64,000 nucleotides of DNA, taken from Streptomyces sp. SW4 (GTDB lineage: Bacteria; Actinomycetota; Actinomycetes; Streptomycetales; Streptomycetaceae). Made by a program: the position numbers and the translations under genes. Under the pieces are notes generated by a model that saw only the letters and a list, made by a program, of their open reading frames with translations, made no database searches and had not been told where the DNA came from. The DNA lies in the NCBI GenBank assembly GCA_003248315.1, contig QKWM01000001.1:62001-126000 (forward strand), read 5' to 3'. Shown here in pieces: positions 51,015 to 64,000 of this stretch; within the stretch, counting starts at the first letter, position 1; the number at the start of each line of letters is the position of its first letter.

Positions 51015-52807
51015 GTGCGGACGTCCATCGCCACCGTCTCCCTGAGCGGGCCCCTCACCGAGAAGCTCACCGCCGCCTCCTGGGCCGGCTTCGACGGGGT
51101 GGAGATCTTCGAGAACGACCTCCTCGCCAGCCCCCTCGCCCCGAGGAGATTCGGGCCCGCTGCGCCGACCTCGGCCTGACCGTCGACCTCTACCAGCCGA
51201 TGCGGGACATCGAGGCGGTGCCCGCCGAGGAGTTCGCCCGCAACCTGCGGCGCGCCCGGCACAAGTTCGAGCTGATGCGCCGCCTCGGCGCCGACACCGT
51301 CCTGGTGTGCTCCAGCGTGTCACCGGACGCCGTGGACGACGACGCCCTCGCCGCCGAACAGCTCAGCGAACTCGCCGGGCTCGCCGAGGACTTCGGCGTC
51401 CGCGTCGCCTACGAGGCGCTCGCCTGGGGCCGCCACGTCAGCACCTACGACCACGCCTGGCGCATCGTCGAGGCGGCCGGGCACCCCGCGCTCGGCACCT
51501 GCCTGGACAGTTTCCACATCCTCTCCCGGGGCAGCGACCCGCGCGGCATCGAGGACATCCCGGGCGAGAAGATCTTCTTCCTCCAGCTCGCCGACGCGCC
51601 CCTGCCGGCGATGGACGTCCTGCAGTGGAGCCGCCACCACCGCTGCTTCCCCGGCCAGGGCGGCCTCGACGTCGCCGGACTGCTCCGGCACGTGCTGCGC
51701 ACCGGCTACGACGGCCCCCTCTCGCTGGAGGTCTTCAACGACGTCTTCCGGCAGTCCGAGGCCGGGCCGACCGCCGTCGACGCCCAGCGCTCCCTGCGCG
51801 TGCTCCAGGAGACCGTGGGCCTGACCACGCCGCCCCCGCCGGTCGTCCCCACCGGGGTGGCCTTCGCCGAACTGGTCACCCCCGACGCGGCGCCCGTCAC
51901 CGCCCTGCTCGGCGCGCTGGGCTTCGCCCGCACCGGACGGCACCGCTCCAAGCCCGTCGACCTGTGGCAGCGCGGCGACGCCCGCGTCCTGGTCAACACC
52001 GGCCCCGCCGGCCGCCGCGACGGCACCCGGCTCGCCGCCGTCGGACTGGAGTCGCCCGACCCGGCGGGGGCCGCGCGGCGCGCCGAGGCCCTGCTCGCCC
52101 CGGTGCTGCCGCGCCGCCGCGCCCCCGGGGACGCCCCGCTGGAGGCCGTCGCCGCCCCCGACGGCACCGAACTGTTCTTCTGCGCCACCGGCCGCCCGGG
52201 CCACCCCGACTGGCGCGCGGACTTCACACGGGACGCGCCCCCGCCGAGGCCGGCGACGGGTGCCGCATCGACCACCTCGCCCTCACCCAGCCCTGGCACC
52301 AGTTCGACGAGGCCGCCCTCTTCCACCGCAGCGTCCTCGGCCTCGGCCCGCAGCCGAGCGTCGACGTCGCCGACCCCTACGGTCTCCAGCGCAGCCGTGC
52401 CGTCAGCGACGACGACGGCCGGCTCCGCATCGTGCTGTCCGTCGGCGCCGCACCGGCCGACGCCACCGTGCACGCCCAGCACATCGCCCTGGCCACCGAC
52501 GACATCGTCGCCGCGGCCCGCCGCTTCCGCGCCGCCGGGGCCGGCTGCTGCCCGTCCCCGCCAACTACCACGACGACCTCGCCGCCCGGTACGAGTTCGC
52601 CGACGGCGAGCTGGAGACGTACCGGGAGCTGGGCATCCTCTACGACCGCGACGCGCACGGCGCCTTCCGCCACTGCTACACCCGCACCCTCGGCCGCGTC
52701 TTCGTGGAACTCGTCCAGCGCGACCCCGGCTACCGCGGTTACGGCGCCCCAACGCGCCGGTGCGGCTGGCGGCCCAGCACGCCGCCCGCGGGTTCACTGC
52801 CGGCTGA
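51015..52807 (+). CDS. 3-Dehydroshikimate dehydratase/HPPD-like VOC fusion
   Basis: This two-domain protein has about 598 residues. The N-terminal TIM barrel (residues 1-280) has metal ligands in VRVAYEALAWGRHVSTYD, LGTCLDSFHILSRG, IFFLQLADAPLPAMDVLQWS and LSLEVFNDVFR, as in dehydroshikimate dehydratases that make protocatechuate. The C-terminal half is a pair of vicinal-oxygen-chelate domains resembling 4-hydroxyphenylpyruvate dioxygenase (IDHLALTQPWHQFDEAALF; RVFVELVQRDPGYRGYG). Four bases are missing (near 51140, 52238, 52545, 52750). It follows the shikimate dehydrogenase by 32 bases in one operon. The pathway would deliver protocatechuate; ring-cleavage genes are not in the window. The 3' end overlaps the next gene by 14 bp. 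Confidence 0.9.
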
Positions 52808-54255
52808 TGCTGCGGGTGACGCCCGCGGCGACCGTCGTGGCCAGGATCCAGCCGGCGAGCACCAGGAGATGGGCCAGTGTCTGGTGCCAGCCGGTCGGGG
52901 CGAAGGCCGGCTCCTGCCCGAAGGAGATCACCGGAAGCAGCAGGTCGAGGGTGTAGAACACCGGGTCGAAGGGCGGTGCCTCGCCCGGCTTCAGCGGCCG
53001 GGGACTGTCGAGCGCGAAGGCGACGGAGCCGACGGCCAGCAGCGACAGCAGCCAGCCCGCCGCCCGCAGCGGGCGGAAGCCGTAGCCGACGGCGGCGTCC
53101 TGCACGAAGCCCCACAGACGGCCGTACCACGGCAGGGTGCCGCGGTGCCGGCGTTGCTTGGCGAGCTGCACCCGGCGGGCCGCATGGTCGTCGCCGATGC
53201 GGCGGTAGGCGGCGGTCAGCTGCTCGTAGGCGTCCGGGGCGTAGCCGTCCGCGTCGCGCTCCAGCATGGGCAGCCGGCGCTCCGCCGGCTCGTGCGGGGT
53301 GAGGGTGGTGTAGGTCAGACCGCTGAGATGGACCCGCTCCGGCACCATCTCCGGTTCGACGAAGAGCACGTCGAGCTGGGCGCGGCGCAGGTTGAGGGTG
53401 CCGTGCACCGGGTGGGGGCCCCGGCGCAGCCACAGCTCGCCGACGGCGGCGCTGCTCGCCCGCAGCGCGGGCCCGCCCGGATGGGACAGACAGGTGTACG
53501 ACAGGTCCAGCCGGCCCGCGACCCGCGCGGCCCGCAGCCCGATCCACCCGCGCACCCGCGCGTGCCGCACCAGCAGGTGTCCCTCGACGGCGCAGGTCTC
53601 GGCGTCGAGGGCGGGTCCGCCCTCGTGGGTGAGCCGGGCCTCGTTGAGGACGACGGATCCCGCGACGGTCGTGCCGGTGAGCCGCACCTCGCCGCGCACC
53701 CGCAGGCCGGGCGCCCACAGGTCGTCGCCGATGGCCGCCTGGTTGAGCTGGAGCGCCGGGCTGTCGTCGTCGGCCACCAGCTCGGCACGGGCCAGGTGCA
53801 GCGGGCCCGCCGTCTGGGTCCCGGCGAGCATCAGCCGGCCCCGCACCCGGCAGTCGCTCAGCTGCACCATGCCGTCGACGCGGGCCCCCGCCAGGTCGAG
53901 TCCCGGCAGCACCGAGCCGCGCAGGCTCAGGCGCGGCGCCTGGACACCGTAGAACTCGGGCGGGCGGTGAAGTGGCAGTGGCTCATCCGGACCGGGCGGT
54001 CGAGCACCGCGTGCGTGAGGTCCAGCGTCCCGTCGATCCGGGCCCCGGCGATCCGCAGGGCGGAGATCTCCCGTCGTCCTGGGGTGCGGTGACCAGGAGC
54101 GCCCGCAGCACCCGGGCCCGCAGCGTGCGTTCGGGCCCCCAGCCGGCGCCGGCCGCCGCGTCCTCGTCCGCCCCGGTGCGGAAATCGACGGTCTCTCCGC
54201 GGGCGAACGCCCGCCAGACGCGTGCCTCGGCCGGTGTCAGGTCGTTGATCTCCAT
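52794..54255 (-). CDS. Membrane-anchored beta-helix protein (often named membrane-associated oxidoreductase)
   Basis: The product is about 487 residues. An N-terminal segment (MEINDLTPAEARVWRAFARG) precedes a long run of short strands with leucine/glycine periodicity (ISALRIAGARIDGTLDLTHA, LSLRGSVLPGLDLAGARVDG, VRGEVRLTGTTVAGSVVLNE), as in right-handed beta-helix or pentapeptide-like folds. After a helical stretch (YEQLTAAYRRIGDDHAARRV) come two membrane helices (AGWLLSLLAVGSVAFALDS and LAHLLVLAGWILATTVAAGV). No cofactor site is seen, so the common annotation as an oxidoreductase is not supported by what is visible. Bases are missing near 54075 and 53965. Confidence 0.7.
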
Positions 54256-54311
54256 CAGCGAGGGACTCTGACCCGAACCGGCCGGTCACGTCAACGGGCG
54301 CCGGGCGCCGC

Positions 54312-55193
54312 CTACTTCTTGGCGGCCTCCACCGCGTGCCCGCCGAACTGGTTGCGCAGCGCGGCGATCATCTTCATCTGCGGGGAGTCGTCCTGGCGGG
54401 AGGCGAACCGCGCGAACAGCGACGCGGTGATCGCCGGCAGCGGCACCGCGTTGTCGATGGCGGCCTCCACGGTCCACCGGCCCTCGCCGGAGTCCTGGGC
54501 GTAGCCGCGCAGCTTCTCCAGGTGCTCGTCCTCGTCGAGGGCGTTCACCGCGAGGTCGAGCAGCCAGGAGCGGATGACGGTGCCCTCCTGCCAGGAGCGG
54601 AAGACCTCGCGGACGTTGTCGACGGAGTCGACCTTCTCCAGCAGCTCCCAGCCCTCGGCGTAGGCCTGCATCATCGCGTACTCGATGCCGTTGTGGACCA
54701 TCTTCGCGAAGTGCCCGGCGCCGACCTTGCCCGCGTGGACGTAGCCGTAGGGGCCCTCCGGCTTGAGGGCGTCGAAGATCGGCCGGAGCCGGTCGACGTG
54801 CTCCTTGTCGCCGCCGACCATCAGCGCGTACCCGTTCTCCAGGCCCCACACGCCGCCGGAGACGCCCGCGTCCACGAAGCCGATGCCGCGCTTGCCGAGT
54901 TCCTCGGCGTGCTTCTCGTCGTCCGTCCAGCGGGAGTTGCCGCCGTCGATGACGGTGTCGCCGGGCTTGAGGATGCCGCCCAGCTGGTCGATGACGCTCT
55001 GGGTGACCGCGCCGGCCGGGACCATGACCCAGACCGCGCGCGGCGCGGCGAGCCGGTCGGCGAGCTCGACCAGGTTGTCGACGTCCGACAGTTCGGGGTT
55101 GGTGTCGTACCCGATGACCTCGTGGCCGGCGTTGCGCAGGCGCTCGCGCATGTTGCCGCCCATCTTGCCCAGACCAACAAGACCGATCTGCAT
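54312..55193 (-). CDS. gnd: 6-Phosphogluconate dehydrogenase, decarboxylating (short form)
   Basis: This intact 293-residue enzyme makes ribulose-5-phosphate, CO2 and NAD(P)H from 6-phosphogluconate. Rossmann motif GLVGLGKMGGNMRERL, the substrate motif VIDGGNSRWTDDEKHAEEL, GIGFVDAGVSGGVWGLENGY and catalytic AGHFAKMVHNGIEYAMMQAY are present. The short GndA-like form lacks the long C-terminal domain of the E. coli enzyme. The Asp in GYDTNPELSD at the end of strand 2 suggests a preference for NAD over NADP; this is inferred. It is last in the tkt-tal-zwf-opcA-pgi-gnd operon, one base after pgi. Confidence 0.96.
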   Translation of the reverse strand: MQIGLVGLGKMGGNMRERLRNAGHEVIGYDTNPELSDVDNLVELADRLAAPRAVWVMVPAGAVTQSVIDQLGGILKPGDTVIDGGNSRWTDDEKHAEELGKRGIGFVDAGVSGGVWGLENGYALMVGGDKEHVDRLRPIFDALKPEGPYGYVHAGKVGAGHFAKMVHNGIEYAMMQAYAEGWELLEKVDSVDNVREVFRSWQEGTVIRSWLLDLAVNALDEDEHLEKLRGYAQDSGEGRWTVEAAIDNAVPLPAITASLFARFASRQDDSPQMKMIAALRNQFGGHAVEAAKK

Positions 55194-55194
55194 G

Positions 55195-56837
<1,643 letters not shown>

Positions 56838-56845
<8 letters not shown>

Positions 56846-57773
56846 GGACCGGGGTCTCCTTCGTGCCCTCGGCGCCGAGGGCGATGGCGTACATCTCGTC
56901 CGCGTCGAGGCGCCGCAGCTCCTCGGCGATGAGTTCGGCCGTGCTGCGCACCTTGAGCGCGAGGGTGCGCGGGGGCTGGTTCGGCAGGGTCAGGGTGGCC
57001 AGCGGGCCCTCGGGCCGGTCGATGACGATCTCGCCGTCCGCGGTGCCGAGCCGGACACCGGTGACGACGGGGCCGTCGGTGACCACGCGGTCGACGGCCA
57101 CGCCGAGGCGTGCCTCGAGCCAGCGGGCCAGCAGTTCGGCGGCCGGGTTGTCGGCCTCGGCCTCCACCGCCGCCGACGTCACCTCCATCCGGGCCTGGTC
57201 CAGGGCCGCCGCCAGCATCGAGCGCCACGGCGTCAGCCGGGTCCAGGCCAGGTCGGTGTCGCCGGGCGCGTAGGAGCGGACCCGGGTCTCCAGGGTCGCG
57301 AGCGGGTCCTCGACGGCGTACAGGTCGGTGATCCGGCGCTGGGCGAGCGCGCCGAGCGGATCCTTGGCGGGGTTGTCCGGCGCGTCCACCGGCCACCACA
57401 CCACGACCGGCGCGTCCGGCAGGAGCAGCGGCAGGACGACGGAGTCGGCGTGCTCGGAGACCTCGCCGTACATCCGCAGCACGACCGTCTCGCCGGTGCC
57501 GGCCTCGGAGCCGACCCGGACCTCGGCGTCCAGGTGGGACTTGGTGCGCTCCCGCGGGTTGCGGGTGTGGCGCTTGATGACGACCAGGGTGCGCGAGGGG
57601 TGCTCGTGCGAGGCCTCCTCGGCCGCCTTGGTCGCGTCGTAGGCGTTCTCCTCGTCGGTGACGACCACGATCGTCAGGACCATGCCGACGGCCGGGGTCC
57701 CGATGGCCCGCCGCCCCTGCACCAGCGCCTTGTTGATCTTGCTTGCCGTGGTGTCGGTCAGGTCGATCCTCAT
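56838..57773 (-). CDS. opcA: OpcA, glucose-6-phosphate dehydrogenase assembly protein
   Basis: This intact 311-residue protein is the redox-linked assembly and activation partner of glucose-6-phosphate dehydrogenase in cyanobacteria and actinobacteria. It starts [20 protein letters not shown] and includes RTLVVIKRHTRNPRERTKSH, VVLPLLLPDAPVVVWWPVDA and DLAWTRLTPWRSMLAAALDQ, the core family block. Its start overlaps the zwf stop by 4 bases. Confidence 0.95.
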
Positions 57774-59472
57774 GGCCTGCGCCAGCTCCGTCCGTCTCGT
57801 GCGAGCATCTCGTCCGCTTCCCCGGGGCCCCAGCTGCCCGAGGCGTACTGCGCGGGCCTGCCGTGCGTGGCCCAGTACTCCTCGACCGGGTCGAGGATCC
57901 TCCAGGACTCTTCCACCTCCTGGTGACGGGGGAACAGGTTGGCGTCCCCCAGGAGGACGTCGAGGATGAGCCGCTCGTACGCCTCCGGGCTGGACTCGGT
58001 GAACGACTCGCCGTAGGCGAAGTCCATCGACACGTCCCGGATCTCCATCGAGGTGCCCGGCACCTTCGAGCCGAACCGCACCGTCATGCCCTCGTCCGGC
58101 TGGACCCGGATGACGATGGCGTTCTCGCCCAGCTCCTCCGTGGCGGTGGTGTCGAAGGGGGAGTGCGGGGCCCGCTGGAAGACGACCGCGATCTCCGTCA
58201 CCCGGCGTCCCAGCCGCTTGCCGGTGCGCAGGTAGAAGGGGACGCCCGCCCAGCGGCGGTTGTCGATCGCCAGCTTGATCGCGGCGTAGGTGTCGGTGGT
58301 GGAGGCCGGGTCGATGCCGTCCTCCTCCAGATAGCCCCGCACCTTGGTGCCGCCCTGCCAGGCCGCCGCGTACTGCCCGCGCACGGTGTGCCGGCCCAGG
58401 TCCTCCGGCAGCCGCACCGCCCGGAACACCTTCAGCTTCTCGGTGAGCAGCGAAGCGGCGTCGAACGCGGCCGGCTCCTCCATCGCGGTCAGCGCCATCA
58501 GCTGGAGCAGGTGGTTCTGGATGACGTCGCGGGCGGCGCCGATGCCGTCGTAGTAGCCGGCCCGGCCGCCGATGCCGATGTCCTCGGCCATGGTGATCTG
58601 CACGTGGTCGACGTAGGACCGGTTCCAGATCGGCTCGAACATCTGATTGGCGAAGCGCAGCGCCAGGATGTTCTGGACGGTCTCCTTGCCCAGGTAGTGG
58701 TCGATGCGGAAGACCTGGTCGGGCTCGAACACCTCGTGCACGATCGCGTTCAGCTCGCGGGCGCTGGCCAGGTCGTGACCGAACGGCTTCTCGATCACGG
58801 CGCGGCGCCAGGACCCCTCCGGGGCGTCCGCCAGCCCGTGCTTCTTCAGCTGCTGCACGACCTTCGGGAAGAACTTCGGCGGCACGGAGAGGTAGAAGGC
58901 GTAGTTGCCGCTGGTGCCGCGGGCCGCGTCCAGTTCCTGGACGGCCTCGCGCAGCTGCTTGAACGCGGTGTCGTCGTCGAAGTCGCCGGGGATGAACCGC
59001 ATCCCCTCGGCGAGCTGCTGCCACACCTCCTCGCGGAACGGCGTACGGGCGTGCTCCTTGACGGCCTCGTGCACGACCTGCGCGAAGTCCTGGTTCTCCC
59101 AGTCCCGGCGGGCGAAGCCCACCAGCGAGAAGCCGGGGGCAGCAGACCGCGGTTGGCCAGGTCGTACACGGCCGGCATCAGCTTGCGGCGGGACAGGTCG
59201 CCCGTGACGCCGAAGATGACCAGACCCGACGGACCCGCGATGCGCGGCAGCCGCCGGTCGCGCGGATCGCGCAGCGGATTGCTCCAGTCGGGTGCCGGGG
59301 CGGCGACGGAGGCGGCGGGGGCCCTGCCCTCCGGCCGCTCGTCGGCCGCGGCCGGCTCCCCGGCGTCGACGGCCCCGGCGGCCTCCCGGGCGGCCCTGTT
59401 CTCCTTGGCCTCCTTGCTCTGCTTCGTCTCCTCGGTCCCGCCGGCCGTCGGGCCGGGAAGGTCCTTGCTCAT
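57770..59472 (-). CDS. zwf: Glucose-6-phosphate 1-dehydrogenase
   Basis: This enzyme of about 567 residues is the first step of the oxidative pentose phosphate pathway, yielding NADPH. The nucleotide motif is [20 protein letters not shown], the active-site block [20 protein letters not shown], and a further block [20 protein letters not shown]. An N-terminal extension of about 65 residues (Lys/Glu/Ala-rich) precedes the catalytic domain and may contact OpcA; no function is known for it. One base is missing near 59140. The start overlaps the tal stop by 4 bases. Confidence 0.96.
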
Positions 59473-60638
59473 TCCCCGTCAACTCCCTTGCTGTCGAGGG
59501 ACTTCGTCACGGCGTCGAGCAGGTCCTGCCAGGCCACCTCGAACTTGGCGACGCCCTCCTGCTCCAGCTGCTCCACCACCTCGTCGTACGAGATGCCGAG
59601 CCGCTCCACGGCCGCGAGGTCGGCCCGCGCCTGGGCGTAGCCACCGGTGACCGTGTCGCCCTGGACGTCGCCGTGATCGGCGGCGGCCTCCAGGGTGGCC
59701 TCCGGCATCGTGTTCACGGTGCCGGGAGCGACCAGCTCCTCCACGTACAGGGTGTCCCGATATGCGGGGTCCTTCACACCGGTGGACGCCCACAGGGGGC
59801 GCTGCTTGTTCGCGCGGGTCCCGGCGAGGGCGGCCCAGCGGCTCTCCGGCGGCGTCGCCCCGTCGGCGGAGCCGAACACCTGCTCGTACGCCGCGTAGGC
59901 CAGCCGAGCGTTCGCCAGCGCCGCCCGCCCCTTGAGCGCCAGGGCCTCGTCCGTGCCCAGCAGTGTCAGCCGCTTGTCGATCTCGGCGTCCACGCGCGAG
60001 ACGAAGAACGAGGCGACCGAGTGGATCGCGGACAGGTCGAGCCCGGCCGCCTGCGCCTTCTCCAGACCGGCCAGGTAGGCGTCCATCACCTCGCGGTAGC
60101 GCTCAAGGGAGAAGATCAGCGTGACGTTCACGCTGATGCCGGCGCCGATCACCTCGGTGATCGCCGGCAGGCCGGCCCTGGTCGCCGGGATCTTGATCAT
60201 CACGTTGGGGCGGTCCACCAGCCAGGCCAGCTGGCGGGCCTCGGCGACGGTGGCCGCCGTGTCGTGGGCGAGCCGCGGGTCGACCTCGATGGAGACCCGG
60301 CCGTCCCGGCCGCCGGTGGCCTCGAAGACCGGCCGCAGGACGTCCGCGGCGGCCCGCACGTCGGCGGTCGTCATCATGCGGACGGCCTCGTCGACGCTCA
60401 CGCCCCGCACCGCGAGGTCGGCGAGCTGCTCCTCGTATCCGGCGCCGGAGCCGATGGCGGCCTGGAAGATCGACGGGTTGGTGGTGACGCCGACCACGTG
60501 CTTCGTGGCGATCAGCTCGGCGAGGGCGCCGGAGGCGATCCGGGTGCGGGACAGGTCGTCCAGCCACACGGAGACGCCTTCGTCGGACAGGCGCGCGAGG
60601 GCCGCCGCGGACGTGGGTGCATGGGGCACAGGGATCAT
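59469..60638 (-). CDS. tal: Transaldolase
   Basis: This intact 389-residue actinobacterial-type transaldolase starts [20 protein letters not shown] and has the N-terminal signature [20 protein letters not shown]. The Schiff-base lysine is in [20 protein letters not shown], and [20 protein letters not shown] is near the C-terminus. It moves dihydroxyacetone units between sugar phosphates in the non-oxidative branch. The ATG has only a weak GAGAAAG site; it is 56 bases behind tkt. Confidence 0.96.
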   Translation of the reverse strand: MIPVPHAPTSAAALARLSDEGVSVWLDDLSRTRIASGALAELIATKHVVGVTTNPSIFQAAIGSGAGYEEQLADLAVRGVSVDEAVRMMTTADVRAAADVLRPVFEATGGRDGRVSIEVDPRLAHDTAATVAEARQLAWLVDRPNVMIKIPATRAGLPAITEVIGAGISVNVTLIFSLERYREVMDAYLAGLEKAQAAGLDLSAIHSVASFFVSRVDAEIDKRLTLLGTDEALALKGRAALANARLAYAAYEQVFGSADGATPPESRWAALAGTRANKQRPLWASTGVKDPAYRDTLYVEELVAPGTVNTMPEATLEAAADHGDVQGDTVTGGYAQARADLAAVERLGISYDEVVEQLEQEGVAKFEVAWQDLLDAVTKSLDSKGVDGE

Positions 60639-60694
60639 CTGCTTTCTCGGGTGGGTACGGGGCGCCGGATCACGGGGGTGTGCCGGGCGCCGGA

Positions 60695-62779
<2,085 letters not shown>

Positions 62780-62813
62780 CTTCAAGAAATCCTCGACAGG
62801 AGCGAAGGGGCTG

Positions 62814-62847
62814 GTCTGACGCGTTCAAACTTAAAAGTCAGACTTTT
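62814..62847. promoter_or_regulatory. Operator-like palindrome between tkt and the AraC gene
   Basis: AAAAGTC-A-GACTTTT (62833-62847) is a perfect 15-bp palindrome and very AT-rich for this genome. An extra GTCTGAC at 62814 is an inverted copy of GTCAGAC at 62837, giving two overlapping ways to pair. The site is 54 bases from the tkt start and about 110 from the AraC start, so it can control both promoters. Confidence 0.55.
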
Positions 62848-62956
62848 TGGAGTGAAGGTCGGGGTGTGCCAGCCTGTGGTGAAACTGGGACAGGCCCCGG
62901 CGGCCCGGTGCGCACCTGAGCCCACGGGTGCGCGACTGAGAAGGCACGAGAAGGAC

Positions 62957-63857
62957 ATGACGGACGAACACCTCGAAGGCGGCGCCGAGCCCGGCGGTGC
63001 GATCAGGACCTTTCCCTTCCCGTCCGACCTCAGCGTCCTCGGCGTCGGCATGCAGGTCGGCCCCATGGGCACCGGCCGCACCTGGCACTCCCAGGCCCCG
63101 CTGCACCGGGTGCACCGCATCGACTTCCACGTCGTCATGCTGTTCACCGGCGGACCGGTCCGCCACATGATCGACTTCACCGAGTACGAGGCCGCACCCG
63201 GCGACCTGCTGTGGATCCGCCCGGGCAGGTCCACCGCTTCGCGCCGCACGCCGCGTACCGCGGAACCGTCCTGACCATGCAGCCCGGATTCCTGCCCCGC
63301 GCCACCGTCGAGGCCACGGGGCTGTACCGCTACGACCTGCCTGCGCTGCTCCATCCCGACCCGGCGCAGCGCGCGGCCCTCGAAGCCGCGCTGGAACACC
63401 TGCGGCGCGAGTACGAGGACGCGACGACCCTGCCCTCAGCCTGCACACCGCCGTGCTGCGCCACTCGCTCTCGGCGTTCCTGCTGCGCCTGGCCCACCTC
63501 GCCGCCAGCTCCGCGGAGGCGGACCGCCCCGGGCACCAGGACACGGCGTTCACCCTCTTCCGGGACGCCGTCGAACGGGACTTCGCCACCAACCACAGCG
63601 TCAGCGCCTATGCCGACGCGCTCGGTTACTCGCGCCGCACCCTCGTCCGCGCGGTCCGCGCCGCCACCGGCCTGACGCCCAAGGCGTTCATCGACCGCCG
63701 CGTCGTCCTGGAGGCCAAGCGCCTCCTCGCCCACACCGACCTGCCCATCGGCCGCGTCGGCGCGGCCGTCGGCTACCCGGACGCCGCGAACTTCTCCAAG
63801 TTCTTCCACCAGCACACGGACACCACACCGGCGGCCTTCCGCGCCGAACTGCGCTGA
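62957..63857 (+). CDS. AraC-family transcriptional regulator
   Basis: The product is about 300 residues. A cupin-like N-terminal sensor (RIDFHVVMLFTGGPVRHMID then APGDLLWIRPGQVHRFAPHA) is followed by a C-terminal AraC DNA-binding domain with two helix-turn-helix units (VSAYADALGYSRRTLVRAVR; IGRVGAAVGYPDAANFSKFF). Bases are missing near 63223 and 63437. The ATG follows GAGAAGGA. It is divergent from the pentose phosphate operon across a 177-bp spacer containing a perfect palindrome. Whether it controls that operon is unknown; AraC proteins usually bind direct rather than inverted repeats. Confidence 0.9.
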
Positions 63858-63868
63858 GCCGGGCGGCC

Positions 63869-63904
63869 GCCGGCCCTCCCCGCCGCGCGGCGGGGAGGGC
63901 CGGC
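63869..63904. terminator. Perfect bidirectional hairpin terminator
   Basis: An uninterrupted 18-bp self-complementary stem (GCCGGCCCTCCCCGCCGC and its complement) lies between the AraC stop and the convergent carbohydrate-binding protein. Confidence 0.88.
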
Positions 63905-63924
63905 CTCGCTCGTGTGCCCGGCGG

Positions 63925-64000
63925 TCAGCGCCCGAACGAGAACCAGTTCACGTTCACGAAGTCCGCCGGCTGGCCGCTGGTGAAGGTCAGATAGACGTCA
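63925..64000 (-). CDS. C-terminus of a carbohydrate-binding (CBM6-like) secreted protein
   Basis: Only the last 24 codons are in the window. They read DVYLTFTSGQPADFVNVNWF and end SFGR. This is the typical last strand of family 6 carbohydrate-binding modules in Streptomyces glycosidases and PQQ/ThuA proteins. The catalytic part lies beyond the window. Confidence 0.7.
   Translation of the reverse strand, partial: DVYLTFTSGQPADFVNVNWFSFGR

Overview
The window is chromosomal DNA from a high-GC actinomycete, almost certainly a Streptomyces. Coding GC is in the 70s with C/G at nearly every third codon position. Starts are often GTG, many genes overlap by ATGA/GTGA, and GC-rich hairpins end transcription units. 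The gene families are typical of the genus: opcA, EboA, DUF2254, a ROK-controlled sugar importer and a SCO6752-type UbiA. I see no phage, insertion sequence, CRISPR array or rRNA. One tRNA-Leu(GAG) is present.

The reading frames are broken in a systematic way. By my count about 80 single bases are missing, nearly all from runs of C or G, in roughly 35 of about 50 genes. Every break is repaired by adding one base and none by removing one. These look like consensus errors from a homopolymer-poor assembly, not pseudogenes. I therefore annotate whole genes across the breaks and give the break positions.

Layout. 1-1569: start of a secreted protein and fdhD on the minus strand, then a spacer with a 24-bp repeat. 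1570-2508: an intact KAS III enzyme. 2549-14196: a sugar unit (ROK repressor with a palindromic operator, RbsA-type ATPase, permease, lipoprotein binding protein, Gfo/Idh/MocA oxidoreductase, TIM-barrel isomerase, and a 1,240-codon secreted protein joining a PQQ-type sugar dehydrogenase, PKD, ThuA and 3-keto-disaccharide-hydrolase domains). 14339-23325: an overlapping operon closely resembling the ebo cluster, with a myo-inositol-phosphate-synthase-like cyclase where other lineages have the EboD sugar-phosphate cyclase. 23470-29386: DUF2254 protein, tRNA, an EF-G paralogue behind a possible leader peptide and attenuator, a secreted lysine-rich protein with a membrane partner, and an acetyltransferase.

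29479-34234: a Zur-like box in front of a peptide/metallophore-type ABC importer (binding protein and permeases, no ATPase) and an MFS exporter. 34072-42198: a possible biosynthetic unit with CDP-alcohol phosphatidyltransferase, MDR dehydrogenase, divergent pyruvoyltetrahydropterin-synthase homologue, GT4 glycosyltransferase, methyltransferase, flippase-like membrane protein, a creatininase-family hydrolase and GTP cyclohydrolase II. The last two fit a GTP to FAPy to deformylated-pyrimidine route. 42244-54255: beta-lactamase-fold hydrolase, a STAND-type protein with a degenerate P-loop, a polyglycerolphosphate-transferase-like protein with a 7-bp coding repeat, a shikimate/quinate-to-protocatechuate unit (MHS transporter, TetR, shikimate dehydrogenase, dehydroshikimate dehydratase/VOC fusion) with paired TetR-like operators, and a membrane-anchored beta-helix protein. 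54312-62779: the pentose-phosphate operon tkt-tal-zwf-opcA-pgi-gnd, divergent from an AraC regulator across a perfect AT-rich palindrome. The window ends in the C-terminus of a protein resembling a CBM6-containing enzyme.
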